64,000 nt of DNA from Pseudonocardia lacus (GCF_018531445.1 NZ_JAHDTH010000016.1:1-64000), one strand, 5' to 3'; counted from the first letter of the stretch, positions 46,184 through 54,613 are shown. Made by a program: numbers and translations. The notes: a model not told the origin generated them from the letters alone.

Positions 46184-47035
46184 TCAGGCGGGGAAGTTGA
46201 GGAGCTTGGCGATGCGGGTCGTCTCGGGGGAGGGACCGAGGGGGGTGTCGTCGAGGGTGCGGATCTCGACCAGGCCGCGGGCCGACGACGTCAGCCAGAC
46301 CCCCTCGGCGTCGACCAGTTCGGCCGGGCGCACGAGCCGTTCCCGCGCGGTCCAGCCCAGCTCGCCCACCCGGGAGAGCAGGTGCGCCGCCGTGGTGCCG
46401 GCCAGGATCCCGGTCTCGGCGGGCGGCACGGTGCACAGCTCCCCGTCGCGCAGCCAGACCAGCGACGACGTCGGTGCCTCCAGGGCGTAGCCGTCGCCGG
46501 AGACCCACAGCACGTCGTCGGCGCCGTGGGCGGTGGCCCAGCGCTGGCAGGCCATGTTCACCGCGTAGGACAGCGTCTTCGCCCCGGCGAGCAGGGCGGG
46601 CTCGGCGGTGCGCGCGGCGACCGGCAGCCCGAGCGAGAGGGTGCGCACCGCGATGCCCGAGCGCCGCTGGGCGCGCTGGTGGTCGGTGATGGGCTTGAGC
46701 GTCGCGTAGACCGTGGGCGGGCCGCCGGTCTCGCGGCCGCGGGTGCACACGATCCGCAGCGCGCCCTCGTCGGCCGAAGGCCACGCGGCGCAAGCGGTCT
46801 CGGCGAGCGCGACGAGCGCTTCCCGCGGCGGCAGGTCGATCTGCAGCGCGGCGGCCGAGCGGGCCATCCGGTCGAGGTGCGCGTCGAGCAGCCAAGGCTG
46901 CCCGCCGCGCACGTCCGCGGTCTCGAAGACGCCGTCGCCGCGCACGGCGCCGAGGTCGTCGGCGCGCAGGATCGGGGTGTCGGCGGGGGTCACGGCGGGG
47001 ACCAGGTCGGGCCCGAGGACGACAAGCAGGGTCAC
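46184..47035 (-). CDS. pabC: 4-amino-4-deoxychorismate lyase-like class IV aminotransferase
   Basis: 283 aa, GTG start. Class-IV PLP fold: ILRADDLGAVRGDGVFETAD and LDAHLDRMARSAAAL at the N-terminus, PLP lysine in AGAKTLSYAVNMACQRWATA, phosphate loop in AGTTAAHLLSRVGE. The sequence reads as PabC (releases p-aminobenzoate for folate) more than as a branched-chain aminotransferase, but D-amino-acid transaminases share the fold. Convergent with rdgB. Confidence 0.85.
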   Translation of the reverse strand: MTLLVVLGPDLVPAVTPADTPILRADDLGAVRGDGVFETADVRGGQPWLLDAHLDRMARSAAALQIDLPPREALVALAETACAAWPSADEGALRIVCTRGRETGGPPTVYATLKPITDHQRAQRRSGIAVRTLSLGLPVAARTAEPALLAGAKTLSYAVNMACQRWATAHGADDVLWVSGDGYALEAPTSSLVWLRDGELCTVPPAETGILAGTTAAHLLSRVGELGWTARERLVRPAELVDAEGVWLTSSARGLVEIRTLDDTPLGPSPETTRIAKLLNFPA

Positions 47036-47072
47036 AGGACCAGCAGCCTATGCCAGCGCGGGGGGCGGCCCG

Positions 47073-47127
47073 GTTCAGGAAAGCCACGATGCTGCCCGCA
47101 GAGGGCAGCATCGTGGCTTTCCTGAAC
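47073..47127. terminator. Perfect 25-bp-stem hairpin
   Basis: Arms 47073-47097 and 47103-47127 are perfectly complementary over 25 bp with a 5-base loop. It follows the decarboxylase gene on the minus strand and precedes pabC, so it can end the former. The stem contains GAAAGCCAC/GTGGCTTTC, as in the terminator at 19872. It is unusually long for a simple terminator. Confidence 0.75.
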
Positions 47128-47142
47128 TCCGAGGCGGCGGGG

Positions 47143-47544
47143 TCAGTCGCCGGCGAGTTGCTCCTCGGCCAGCACCCGCTGCGCGACCCGGAACGCGGAG
47201 TTGGCCGCGGGCACCCCGCAGTAGATCGCCGACTGCAGCAGCACCTCGACGATCTCGGCCCTGGTCAGGCCGTTGCGCAGGGCTCCGCGCAGGTGCAGTT
47301 CCAGCTCGGCGAAGTGGCCGTGGGCGACGAGCGCGGTGAGGGTCACCGCGCTGCGCATGCGCCGGTCGAGGCCGGGGCGGGTCCAGATGCCGCCCCACGC
47401 GTAGCGGGTGATCATCTCCTGGAACTCGGCGGTGACGTCGTCGGCGCGGCCGAGCGCCGCGTCGACGTGCTCGGGGCCGAGCACCTCGCGGCGCACGGCC
47501 AGGCCGTCGGGGTCGAGGTCGAGGGGGCGCGCGGGGTCGGTCAT
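47143..47544 (-). CDS. Carboxymuconolactone decarboxylase-family protein
   Basis: 133 aa from ATG 47544. All-helical CMD fold: REVLGPEHVDAALGRADDVT, YAWGGIWTRPGLDRRMRSAV, TALVAHGHFAELELHLRGAL and EVLLQSAIYCGVPAANSAFR. The last segments and RPGLDRRMRS match PcaC, which decarboxylates 4-carboxymuconolactone in the beta-ketoadipate pathway. No CxxC peroxidase motif is present, so an AhpD role is unlikely. No other pca gene is in the window. Confidence 0.85.
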   Translation of the reverse strand: MTDPARPLDLDPDGLAVRREVLGPEHVDAALGRADDVTAEFQEMITRYAWGGIWTRPGLDRRMRSAVTLTALVAHGHFAELELHLRGALRNGLTRAEIVEVLLQSAIYCGVPAANSAFRVAQRVLAEEQLAGD

Positions 47545-47806
47545 GGCGATCACGCTAGCCCGGCCACCCCGGCACGAGCGGCGCGTTCGACCGGATGCAG
47601 ACGTCATCGGCCCGGTGGTCGCGTAGCCGACCTGGTTCACGCGCACGCTCGGCCGGCCCGCCGCGGTCCGCGCGGCGAGGTCATGGCGGGAGCCGTAGCC
47701 GGCGCTGCGTCAATGTGACGGGAATCGCCGGTGGAACGGCCGGATCACGCCAGGGGACCACCCCCTGCGGCCGGGTCGGCCCCTCGGCGCCGGTACCGTC
47801 AACTGA

Positions 47807-48508
47807 GTGATCTGGCGACGGGTCGGCGCCGGCCTGGCGCTGCTGGCGGTGGCGGCGCTGGCCGCCTACCTCCTGCGCGACGGCATCCCCGACGTCCGGC
47901 AGACCGTCGCCGCCGCGGGTCTCTGGGCGCCGGTCGTGTTCGTCGCGCTGCACGCCGTGATCTGCGCCGGGCCGGTCCCGCGCACGGTGTTCACCGTCGC
48001 CGCGGGCGTGCTGTTCGGTCCGGTGACCGGCATCCTCGCCGCCCTCGGCGGCACCGCGGCCGCGGCTGGCCTGGCGTTCGTGCTGGCCAACGCGACCGGT
48101 GGGCGGCTGGTCGAGCGGCACGCGCACCGGGCGCCGGTGGCCTGGATCCGCCGGCGCGTGCGGCACCGGGGGCTGCTGGCGATGATCTCACTGCGGCTGT
48201 TCCCGTTCATGCCGTTCTCGGTGATGAACTACGCCTCGGCGCTGTCCGGCGTGGGCGTCGGCTCCTACCTGCTGGGCACGGTGATCGGCGTGCTGCCGGG
48301 CACCATCTCGATCGTCGTGCTCGGCGACGCCGCGGTCAGCGGCAACCCGCACCCGATCAGCTTCGTGGTCTCGGGCGTGTCCGCCGTGGTCGGCGCGGTC
48401 GGCGCCTTCGTCGTGGCCCGCCGCCCGCTGCCGACCGAGCCGGAGCCGGCCGCCGAGGTCGACGACGACCCAGGGGCCGACCCCGGCGAGTTCGGGCGGG
48501 CGGCCTGA
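47807..48508 (+). CDS. TVP38/TMEM64-family (VTT domain) membrane protein
   Basis: 233 aa. Hydrophobic helices include GLALLAVAALAAYLL, LWAPVVFVALHAVICAG and the re-entrant-like segment FTVAAGVLFGPVTGILAALG. SLRLFPFMPFSVMNYASALS is the hallmark of the VTT/DedA-related family. Members move or scramble lipids or lipid-linked substrates across membranes. The C-terminal tail is acidic. No operon partner is apparent; the next gene is convergent and 3 bp away. Confidence 0.88.
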   Translation: MIWRRVGAGLALLAVAALAAYLLRDGIPDVRQTVAAAGLWAPVVFVALHAVICAGPVPRTVFTVAAGVLFGPVTGILAALGGTAAAAGLAFVLANATGGRLVERHAHRAPVAWIRRRVRHRGLLAMISLRLFPFMPFSVMNYASALSGVGVGSYLLGTVIGVLPGTISIVVLGDAAVSGNPHPISFVVSGVSAVVGAVGAFVVARRPLPTEPEPAAEVDDDPGADPGEFGRAA

Positions 48509-48511
48509 GCG

Positions 48512-50017
48512 TCAGAGGCTGCGGACGACCAGTCCCACCCCGACGACGAGCACGAGCGCCGCGGTCAGCACGGGCATGGCGCTCGACAGGCGGGCCGAAC
48601 GACCGCGCAGGCGGACGGCCACCGCGGAGCCCTCCAACCGGTCGCGCAGCACGACCAGCAGCAGGCCGGCCGCGGTCAGGGTGGCCGCCATGCCCAGCCC
48701 GTAGGCGAGCACGAGGCCGACGCCGAACCAGGTGCGGCCCAGGCCGATGGCGCCGAGCAGGACCACCAGCGCGGTCGGGCTGGGCACCAGCCCCCCGGCG
48801 ACCCCGAGCCCCACCAGCGCGCCGCGCCCGAACCGCTCCCCGTCCCCGGGTCCGTGCCCACGCCCGTGCCCGTGCCCGTGCCCGTGCCCGTGGCCGTGCC
48901 CGTGCCCGTGGCCGTGTCCGTGGGTCACGCCGCCGGCCAGCACGAGCTCCGGCTCGGAGAAGGAGGCCCGGCGGGCCCGCAGGGCCGAGCGCAGCAGTCC
49001 GGCCCCGATCGCCGCGACCAGCACCCCGCTCGCCACCCCCAGCCACCCCAGCACCCCGGTCGGCGCGACCGCCGCCGAGACGCTGATCGCCAGCCCGAGC
49101 ACGAGGACCCCGGCCGTGTGGGTGATCGTCACCGTCGCCCCGACCACCAGCGCGTCGCGCCGGGTGCCGCGCCGCCCGGCCAGGTAGGCGGCCATCACGG
49201 TCTTGCCGTGCCCGGGCAGCAGGGCGTGCGAGGCGCCCAGCACCAGGGCCAGCAGCACGGCCAGCAGCCCGACCCAGCCGGTCAGCTCGGCGCTCCCGAC
49301 GAGATCGGTGAAGACGCCGTCGAGCTCGGCCAGCAGGCCCTCGACGGAGGGGCCACCCGCCGCGGCGACGGAGCCCGGGGCTCCAACGCCGGGCTGCGTG
49401 CCCAGCACGACCGAGCGCTGGTCGAGCGGGCTGCTCAGCAGGTCGGCGGGATAGGCGCGGAGCCGGTCGCTGACGCTGGTCGCCGGCACCGGCGGGTCGA
49501 CCAGCGCCACCCCGGAGCCGACGGCGGTGATCTCCCGCCAGCCGATCCGGTCGGCCAGGTGCGCGTCGACGAGCTCGACGGTCGCCGGCCGGTCGAGCGC
49601 GGCCGGGGCGGTGAGCGCGCATTCCACGCGGGTCGTGGGCAGGCCGGCCTCGCCCGCCGGCTGCGTCAGCGCGGCGCCGGTCACCGTCCAGGCGAGCGGC
49701 ACCCCGTCGACCGTCGCGCGGACGTCGGCGGCGAGGGCCGCGCAGTCGGCGTCGGCGCGCCGCCGGGCCTCGGCGGCGTCGACCGCGCCGCTGGCGTCCC
49801 GGTCGATCTCCGGGGTGAGCTGCAGGGTCGGGACCTCGGCGTGGTCGACGACGGCCAGCAGCTCGACCCGGTCCGGGAACAGGGTCAGCCCGTCGTGGTG
49901 GTTGACGGTCAGGTTGCCCAGCGGGTGCGCCTCGGCGGCACCACCGGGGACCAGGGCGGCCGCGCCGGCGCACAGGGCGGCGACCACGCCGATGCGGGCC
50001 GGCCAACGGGCGGTCAT
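48512..50017 (-). CDS. NicO/RcnA-type metal transporter with EF-hand-like loop and His-Gly tract
   Basis: 501 aa. Signal peptide (residues 1-30, ending GGAAEA), then an extracytoplasmic domain (31-240) starting HPLGNLTVNHHDGLTLF with an EF-hand-like loop DRDASGAVDAAE at 72-83. After that come about six membrane helices with the NicO motif SHALLPGHGKTVMAAYLAG (263-281) and TITHTAGVLVLG. A linker at ~366-389 holds eleven His in alternating His-Gly codons. The C-terminal helices follow. NicO/RcnA proteins move Ni or Co. It is translationally coupled to the TPR gene upstream (ATGA), itself behind the DUF4331 gene. Confidence 0.85.
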   Translation of the reverse strand: MTARWPARIGVVAALCAGAAALVPGGAAEAHPLGNLTVNHHDGLTLFPDRVELLAVVDHAEVPTLQLTPEIDRDASGAVDAAEARRRADADCAALAADVRATVDGVPLAWTVTGAALTQPAGEAGLPTTRVECALTAPAALDRPATVELVDAHLADRIGWREITAVGSGVALVDPPVPATSVSDRLRAYPADLLSSPLDQRSVVLGTQPGVGAPGSVAAAGGPSVEGLLAELDGVFTDLVGSAELTGWVGLLAVLLALVLGASHALLPGHGKTVMAAYLAGRRGTRRDALVVGATVTITHTAGVLVLGLAISVSAAVAPTGVLGWLGVASGVLVAAIGAGLLRSALRARRASFSEPELVLAGGVTHGHGHGHGHGHGHGHGHGHGRGHGPGDGERFGRGALVGLGVAGGLVPSPTALVVLLGAIGLGRTWFGVGLVLAYGLGMAATLTAAGLLLVVLRDRLEGSAVAVRLRGRSARLSSAMPVLTAALVLVVGVGLVVRSL

Positions 50018-51390
50018 CGCTGTCCTCGCAGGGTGTCGAGGGTCTGCCGGGCCGTCGCCGCGAGCAGCGGGGAGAAGTGCGGGTTGGTCGCCAGTGCGCC
50101 GTCGAGCACCGCGATGGCCTCGTCGGTGCGGCCGAGCCCGGCCAGCACGAGGCCGAGGTGGGCGTCGGTCGCCGCGTCCCGGCGGCCCAGCGAGGTGGCC
50201 CGCTCGGCGTAGGGGAGGGCCTCGGCGTCGAGCCCGGCGCGGTGCAGCGCCCAGGCCAGCGCGTCGGCGGTGAAGATGCTCGGGGCCTTCGCGTACTCGG
50301 CCCGGGCGAGCGCGACGGCCTCGGCCGGGTCGCCGTGGTCGGCGGCCAGCTGGGCCGCGGCCAGGCCGTCCCGCGCGCCGGACGCCTCGGCGAGGCGGTG
50401 CTGCTCGCCGAGCAGCCGGTACCGGGCCTGCGCCTCGGCCGTGCGCCCGGCCGACTCCAGCAGCTCGCCGTGCTCGAGCAGGTACTGCGGCAGCGGCACG
50501 CGCTGGGTCAGCACCCGGTAGCCCTCGATCGCCTCGTCCACCCGACCGGTCGCGGCCAGCACCTTCGCCCGGCCCTGCAGCAGGGCGGCGTGGTCGGGGT
50601 CGGCCAGCAGACCGCGCTCGTAGTGCCCGCCGGCCACCTCGACCCGCCCGTGGTTCCAGGCCAGCTCGCCCAGGTAGTACTCGCAGAAGGCGGTCTCGTC
50701 GGTGCTGGTCGCCGCGGCCAGCGCGCGTTCCAGTGCCGCGCGGGCGCCGTCGACGTCGCCGTGCAGCTCCAGCTCGTAGGAGGCGCGGGTGAAGGAGGCG
50801 ACGCCGGGACGCAGGTCCAGCATCCGCTGCACGGCGGCGGTCGCGGCGGCGGTGTCGCCCAGCTGCGTTGCGGCGTCGGCGAGCACGCCGTTGGCCTCGG
50901 CGCTGGCCGGGTTGACGGCCAGGGCCCGCTCCGCGTAGCCGCGGGCGGCGGCGAAGTCGTGCCGGGCGTTGGCCAGCGCGCCCAGCCCGACCAGGGCGGC
51001 GGCGTTGCCGTCGGGCGCCAGCTGCAGGGACCGCCCCAACGCGCCCTGCGCCTGCCCGTAGTAGGCGGGGTTGGCGGTGACCCTGGCCTGCTCGACGTAG
51101 GCGCCGCCGAGGCCGGCCCAGGTGGCCGCGTCGGTCGGCACCCGGCGCAGCCGGGCCTGGGACTGCTCGATCGTGGCGGAGAGCCGGTCGCTGACCGCGG
51201 ACGGCGTCGCAGCCGGGTCGGCGGCGCGGGTGGCCTGCAGGCCGGCGGCCAACGCGGTGGCCAGCAGGCCGGCGACGGCGACGGCCATCGCGACGAGGCG
51301 CAACCGGGAGCGGCGGGGAGCGGGCTCGGGGCGGTCGGCGGTGTCGGTGGGCTCGGGACCGGTCTCGACGGGCGGTGCGGCGGCGGCCAT
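50014..51390 (-). CDS. Membrane-anchored TPR-repeat protein
   Basis: 458 aa from ATG 51390. A short basic N-terminus and one membrane helix (LVAMAVAVAGLLATALAAGL, ~31-50) precede TPR-like repeats through the C-terminus, such as AALVGLGALANARHDFAAAR, GYAERALAVNPASAEANGVL and AHLGLVLAGLGRTDEAIAVL. The TPR part is probably extracytoplasmic if the helix is N-in. A scaffold for the DUF4331 and NicO products is inferred from the operon order. The stop overlaps the NicO start. Confidence 0.85.
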   Translation of the reverse strand: MAAAAPPVETGPEPTDTADRPEPAPRRSRLRLVAMAVAVAGLLATALAAGLQATRAADPAATPSAVSDRLSATIEQSQARLRRVPTDAATWAGLGGAYVEQARVTANPAYYGQAQGALGRSLQLAPDGNAAALVGLGALANARHDFAAARGYAERALAVNPASAEANGVLADAATQLGDTAAATAAVQRMLDLRPGVASFTRASYELELHGDVDGARAALERALAAATSTDETAFCEYYLGELAWNHGRVEVAGGHYERGLLADPDHAALLQGRAKVLAATGRVDEAIEGYRVLTQRVPLPQYLLEHGELLESAGRTAEAQARYRLLGEQHRLAEASGARDGLAAAQLAADHGDPAEAVALARAEYAKAPSIFTADALAWALHRAGLDAEALPYAERATSLGRRDAATDAHLGLVLAGLGRTDEAIAVLDGALATNPHFSPLLAATARQTLDTLRGQR

Positions 51391-51539
51391 GGCGGGTCCT
51401 GTCCGGGATGCGGTGCGGCGGTCGATGGGGAGGACCGGGAGGCGGGGCGGCACCACCGCCTCCCGGTCCGGTCGGGTGGGGGAGCGCGGCGGGGGCGATC
51501 GGCGTGGGACGCGATCGCCCCCGGCGCGGGGTCATCCGC

Positions 51540-53270
51540 TCAGCCGGTCATCGCCGGCGGAGCGCCCGGACCCTGCGGGCCGGCCGGTCCGACGCGCCCG
51601 CGGCGCCGCCGCAGCGCCAGCGCGACCACGGAACCGGCCAGGAGGGCACCGCCCAGGCTGCCGGCGGCCGCGACGGCCATCGGGCTCCAGTCGGTGCTGC
51701 TGGCGGCGGGGCGGACGGCGGCGTCCACCGTCGCGTTCTCCGACCCGCTGCCCGAACCGCTCTCGGACCCGCCGCTCGACGACGGGGTCACGCCCGAGCC
51801 GTCCTTGTCGTCGCCGCCAGCGGCGGCGCCGTCGGCGGCCGTCCGGTTGCCCGGCAGCGCGACGTACGGGAACTCGTCGAGGAACGCGACGTCGTTGGCG
51901 TCGACCTTGTCGCCCGCGGCCAGCGCGTCGACCAGCGTGCCGGTCTGCGCGGCCCCGGCCACGGCCTGCAGCGAGATGTCGATGATGTCGTCGCCGAGGC
52001 GGCGCCCGTTCGGGAAGCCCTGCAGGTCGCCGGCCAGCACGCCGAGGCGGTCGGGGTCCTTGGTCGGCTCGACGGAGGTGTTGAGCCGCAGCATCTCCGA
52101 GGGCTGGAACTGGGCCGGGTCGGCGTCGGCGTTGAGCACCTGGCTGTTCAGGTCGGCCTGGATCGGCGGCGCGGTGCCGTCGAGCGTCGGCGCGTTCTTC
52201 GCGATGCCGGTCAGGTAGATCTCGACCAGGTCGTTGCGCGGTGTGGCGGGCGCGGGCAGCCCGTAGATGCCCTCCAGCAGCCGCGCGACCTCGGGGTCGG
52301 TCACCCGGTCGACGACCTCGGGGATGGTCGCGTCCTTCACCGGCGCGAGGCCGTTGAACGCGTCCTTCAGCCCGGCCGGCAGCACGACCTCGTTGACCAG
52401 CGGGTTGCCCAGCCGGGAGACCTGCACGTCCGGGCCGGTCGGGGTGGCCATGCCGGGGGAGAGCTGCAGGGTCTTGCGCTCGGTCGCGCTCCAGGTGCCG
52501 ATCACCGGGTTGCGCTCCGGGTCGCCGTTGGCGGTGACCTCGGTCAGCGGCACCTGCAGCGCCCAGGTGTTGACGTTGGTCGCGGCCAGCGTGTCCTGCC
52601 CGGTCTCGGACAGGTCGCCGCCGTAGAGCAGGTCGAAGACCCGCAGGTCGGCGAAGAACGGGTCCTCGGCAGCGCCGACGTAGGTCTGGCCGCCCCCGGG
52701 CAGTTCGGTGATGGCCTGGTCGCGCAGCGGGGCGTAGTCCGGGATGGAGGCCGCGCCGACGTTCGACGGCGCCACCTGGCCCTCGCCGATCTTCTCCCAG
52801 CCGCCGCCCTTGCTCACCGAGACCGTGTAGTACTGCCGGAACAGCAGGTTCTCGTCGTCCAGGCTCTCGATCGGGCCGTTGTTGTAGAGGAACGTGTCGT
52901 TGCCGCGGCGGTCCTCGGTGCGGACCGTGAGCCGGTAGCTGACGTCGGACTTCGCGTTGCCGTCGTTGTCGATGTGGATGTCGTAGTTGGCGTCGGTGGC
53001 CCACGGGTAGAACGTCGGGCCGCCGTTGGGCTCCTGCAGGCCGAACCAGTTGGCCACGAAGGTGACCGTGTCGGGCTTGTCGGGGCTGACGAAGGCGTAG
53101 ACGTCGGTGTTGTCGACGGCCGGGTCGGCGGCGATGAGCGGGGCCTCGCGGTGGCTGGAGGCGCCGGCCGAGCCGGCCGAGAACGTCGCCAACGCCGTGG
53201 TGAGCGCGATGGTGCCCGCGGTCGCGAGCGCACCGGCCACCCGGCGGCGGGAGCGGTGTGAGCGAGACAT
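51540..53270 (-). CDS. DUF4331 surface protein
   Basis: 576 aa from ATG 53270 with GAAAGGGAC upstream. A signal peptide (basic SRSHRSRRR, hydrophobic ~15-35) ends before SSHREAPLIAADPAVDNTDV, the diagnostic start of DUF4331. FVANWFGLQEPNGGPTFYPW and YDIHIDNDGNAKSDVSYRLT continue the family, the latter with an acidic, calcium-loop-like run. A Gly/Ser-rich spacer (~505-535) leads to a C-terminal membrane helix (~545-565) and RRRRGR stop-transfer. So the protein is held at the outer face of the membrane. Function of DUF4331 is unknown to me. The TPR and NicO genes follow at 149 bp. Confidence 0.88.
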   Translation of the reverse strand: MSRSHRSRRRVAGALATAGTIALTTALATFSAGSAGASSHREAPLIAADPAVDNTDVYAFVSPDKPDTVTFVANWFGLQEPNGGPTFYPWATDANYDIHIDNDGNAKSDVSYRLTVRTEDRRGNDTFLYNNGPIESLDDENLLFRQYYTVSVSKGGGWEKIGEGQVAPSNVGAASIPDYAPLRDQAITELPGGGQTYVGAAEDPFFADLRVFDLLYGGDLSETGQDTLAATNVNTWALQVPLTEVTANGDPERNPVIGTWSATERKTLQLSPGMATPTGPDVQVSRLGNPLVNEVVLPAGLKDAFNGLAPVKDATIPEVVDRVTDPEVARLLEGIYGLPAPATPRNDLVEIYLTGIAKNAPTLDGTAPPIQADLNSQVLNADADPAQFQPSEMLRLNTSVEPTKDPDRLGVLAGDLQGFPNGRRLGDDIIDISLQAVAGAAQTGTLVDALAAGDKVDANDVAFLDEFPYVALPGNRTAADGAAAGGDDKDGSGVTPSSSGGSESGSGSGSENATVDAAVRPAASSTDWSPMAVAAAGSLGGALLAGSVVALALRRRRGRVGPAGPQGPGAPPAMTG

Positions 53271-53521
53271 CGTGTCCCTTTCGGAGGACAGCATGGGACG
53301 ACCGGGAAACGGGGGAACGTCTCCGGTGCATGGGCGTGCGGAACCGAGCCCGGAATACGAGTACGCCGGACGGAGTAATTGTGGGAATCGAACGGTCGTG
53401 CGTTCGCTGATGCACTGGCCCGAGCTGTGCGGGACCGAGCTGCACCAACACCTCCACTTTCGTGGGGCGTCGGGGAACGGTTCACCCGAATGTTTGATGC
53501 AACCGACTTGCAACAAGGCGG

Positions 53522-53595
53522 TGCCGGCGGCGGGATTCGAACCCGCACTGTCGGCGTTCTAAGCGCCGTCTCTCTGCCAGTTGGAGTACGCCGGC
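53522..53595 (-). tRNA. tRNA with UAG anticodon (Leu by anticodon) but short variable loop
   Basis: The minus strand folds as a complete tRNA: acceptor GCCGGCG (53595-53589) with CGCCGGC (53529-53523), D arm CTC/GAG with G18-G19, anticodon stem CGGCG/CGCCG, loop CTTAGAA, variable loop ACAGT, T arm GCGGG/CCCGC with loop TTCGAAT, discriminator A, no encoded CCA. Anticodon UAG would read CUA/CUN leucine codons. Bacterial tRNA-Leu is normally class II with a long variable arm; this one is class I, so identity is uncertain. It lies between the DUF4331 gene and bcp. Confidence 0.85.
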
Positions 53596-53644
53596 CGACC
53601 GTCCGGCCCGGCCGGGGCCGGACGGTGCGCGCTCAGGATACGGG

Positions 53645-54112
53645 TCAGACCTTCAGGTCCTTGCGCAGCTTGGCGACGTGCCCGGTGGCCCGCACGTTGT
53701 ACTGCGCCTCCTCGACGTTGCCGTCCGGGCCGACGACGAACGTCGACCGGATCACCCCGGTCACGGTCTTGCCGTACATCTTCTTCTCCCCGAACGCGCC
53801 CCACGCCGTCAGCACCTCGCGGTCGGGGTCGGACAGGAGCGGGAACGTCAGCCCCTCCTTGTCGCGGAACTTCGCCAGCTTCGCCGGCTTGTCCGGGGAC
53901 ACCCCCAGCACGGCCAGGCCGGCGTCGTTGAGCTCGGCGAGGTTGTCGCGGAAGTCGCAGGCCTGCTTCGTGCAGCCGGGCGTGCTGGCCGCCGGGTAGA
54001 AGTAGACGATGACGCGCCGGCCGCGGTAGTCCGACAGCGACACCGGCTTGTCGTCCGCGTCGTGCAGCGTGAAGTCCGGCGCGGGGTCGCCGGGGGCGAG
54101 TCGGGTGCTCAT
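53645..54112 (-). CDS. bcp: Thioredoxin-dependent thiol peroxidase (Bcp/PrxQ)
   Basis: 155 aa from ATG 54112. Opening STRLAPGDPAPDFTLHDADD, then VIVYFYPAASTPGCTKQACD, which contains the peroxidatic Cys and, five residues on, the resolving Cys of atypical 2-Cys PrxQ enzymes. IRSTFVVGPDGNVEEAQYNV closes the fold. The usual T-P-G-C-T motif is intact. It reduces hydroperoxides in the cytoplasm using thioredoxin or mycothiol-linked reductants. Located 49 bp downstream (in coordinate sense) of the tRNA. Confidence 0.94.
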   Translation of the reverse strand: MSTRLAPGDPAPDFTLHDADDKPVSLSDYRGRRVIVYFYPAASTPGCTKQACDFRDNLAELNDAGLAVLGVSPDKPAKLAKFRDKEGLTFPLLSDPDREVLTAWGAFGEKKMYGKTVTGVIRSTFVVGPDGNVEEAQYNVRATGHVAKLRKDLKV

Positions 54113-54218
54113 GGGGGTCGATCCTGGCAGACCCGGTCGGGTGCGGCGGCCCGACCGACGCCCCCGGCCCCGGCCGTCTACCGTGTGGAACCCCAACCCC
54201 GAACAACAGGAGGGCGTC

Positions 54219-54440
54219 GTGGCGCGCGACCCGGACACCATCCAGCGCGAGATCGAGAGCGCCAGGACCGCCCTGGCCGAGAGCCTGGACGAGCTCAGCG
54301 ACCGGGCCAACCCCAAGCACCTGGTGGAGTCGGGCAAGGAGAGCGTCCAGCAGAAGCTGAACGACCCGAAGATCCGCTACGCGCTGATCGGCGTGGGCGC
54401 CCTGGTCGGGCTGCTGGTCATCCGCAGCCTCTTCCGCTGA
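54219..54440 (+). CDS. DUF3618-family small membrane protein
   Basis: 73 aa from GTG 54219 with AACAGGAGGG upstream. ARDPDTIQREIESARTALAE is the DUF3618 signature, followed by a helical LDELSDRANPKHLVESGKES and a C-terminal membrane helix YALIGVGALVGLLVIRSLF. Such proteins accompany phage-holin-like or stress-related membrane proteins in actinobacteria; the role is unknown. Divergent from bcp, and a 15-bp perfect hairpin follows 12 bp after the stop. Confidence 0.85.
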   Translation: MARDPDTIQREIESARTALAESLDELSDRANPKHLVESGKESVQQKLNDPKIRYALIGVGALVGLLVIRSLFR

Positions 54441-54452
54441 CACCACCCGCTG

Positions 54453-54486
54453 TCGCCGTGCATACGTGAGGACGTATGCACGGCGA
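54453..54486 (+). terminator. Perfect 15-bp-stem hairpin
   Basis: Arms TCGCCGTGCATACGT (54453-54467) and ACGTATGCACGGCGA (54472-54486), loop GAGG. It is placed as terminator of the DUF3618 gene; its AT-bearing top (ATACGT/ACGTAT) is unusual for this window and could also be an operator. Confidence 0.65.
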
Positions 54487-54520
54487 CCCGGGACCGCCGG
54501 GGGATGCGCTCTGCGGCGGT

Positions 54521-54571
54521 GGGCGAGAGCGGCTCTCGTCCAATCTGGTTGGACGAAAGTCCCTCTCGTGC
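54521..54571. repeat. Imperfect inverted repeat, GAGAGnGGCTCTCG family
   Basis: Left arm 54521-54543 contains CGAGAGCGGCTCTCGTCCAA, nearly identical to the first 30-bp repeat at 40688. Right arm 54549-54571 is its imperfect reverse complement (TTGGACGAAAGTCCCTCTCG). It lies between the convergent DUF3618 and reductase genes. Confidence 0.65.
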
Positions 54572-54613
54572 GCGCGGCGCCGGAATCGCGCTCGTGGGCG
54601 AGGGCGCTGTTGC

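Noticed and set aside
47143-47544. AhpD-type alkylhydroperoxidase
   Set aside because: The CxxC active-site motif is missing; the sequence fits 4-carboxymuconolactone decarboxylase instead.
48850-48925. CCCGTG hexamer repeat as a regulatory or structural element
   Set aside because: It is the antisense of alternating Gly and His codons in the NicO linker and is explained by the protein.
53522-53595. A UAG stop-codon suppressor tRNA
   Set aside because: The anticodon itself is UAG, which pairs with CUA; suppression of UAG would require anticodon CUA.
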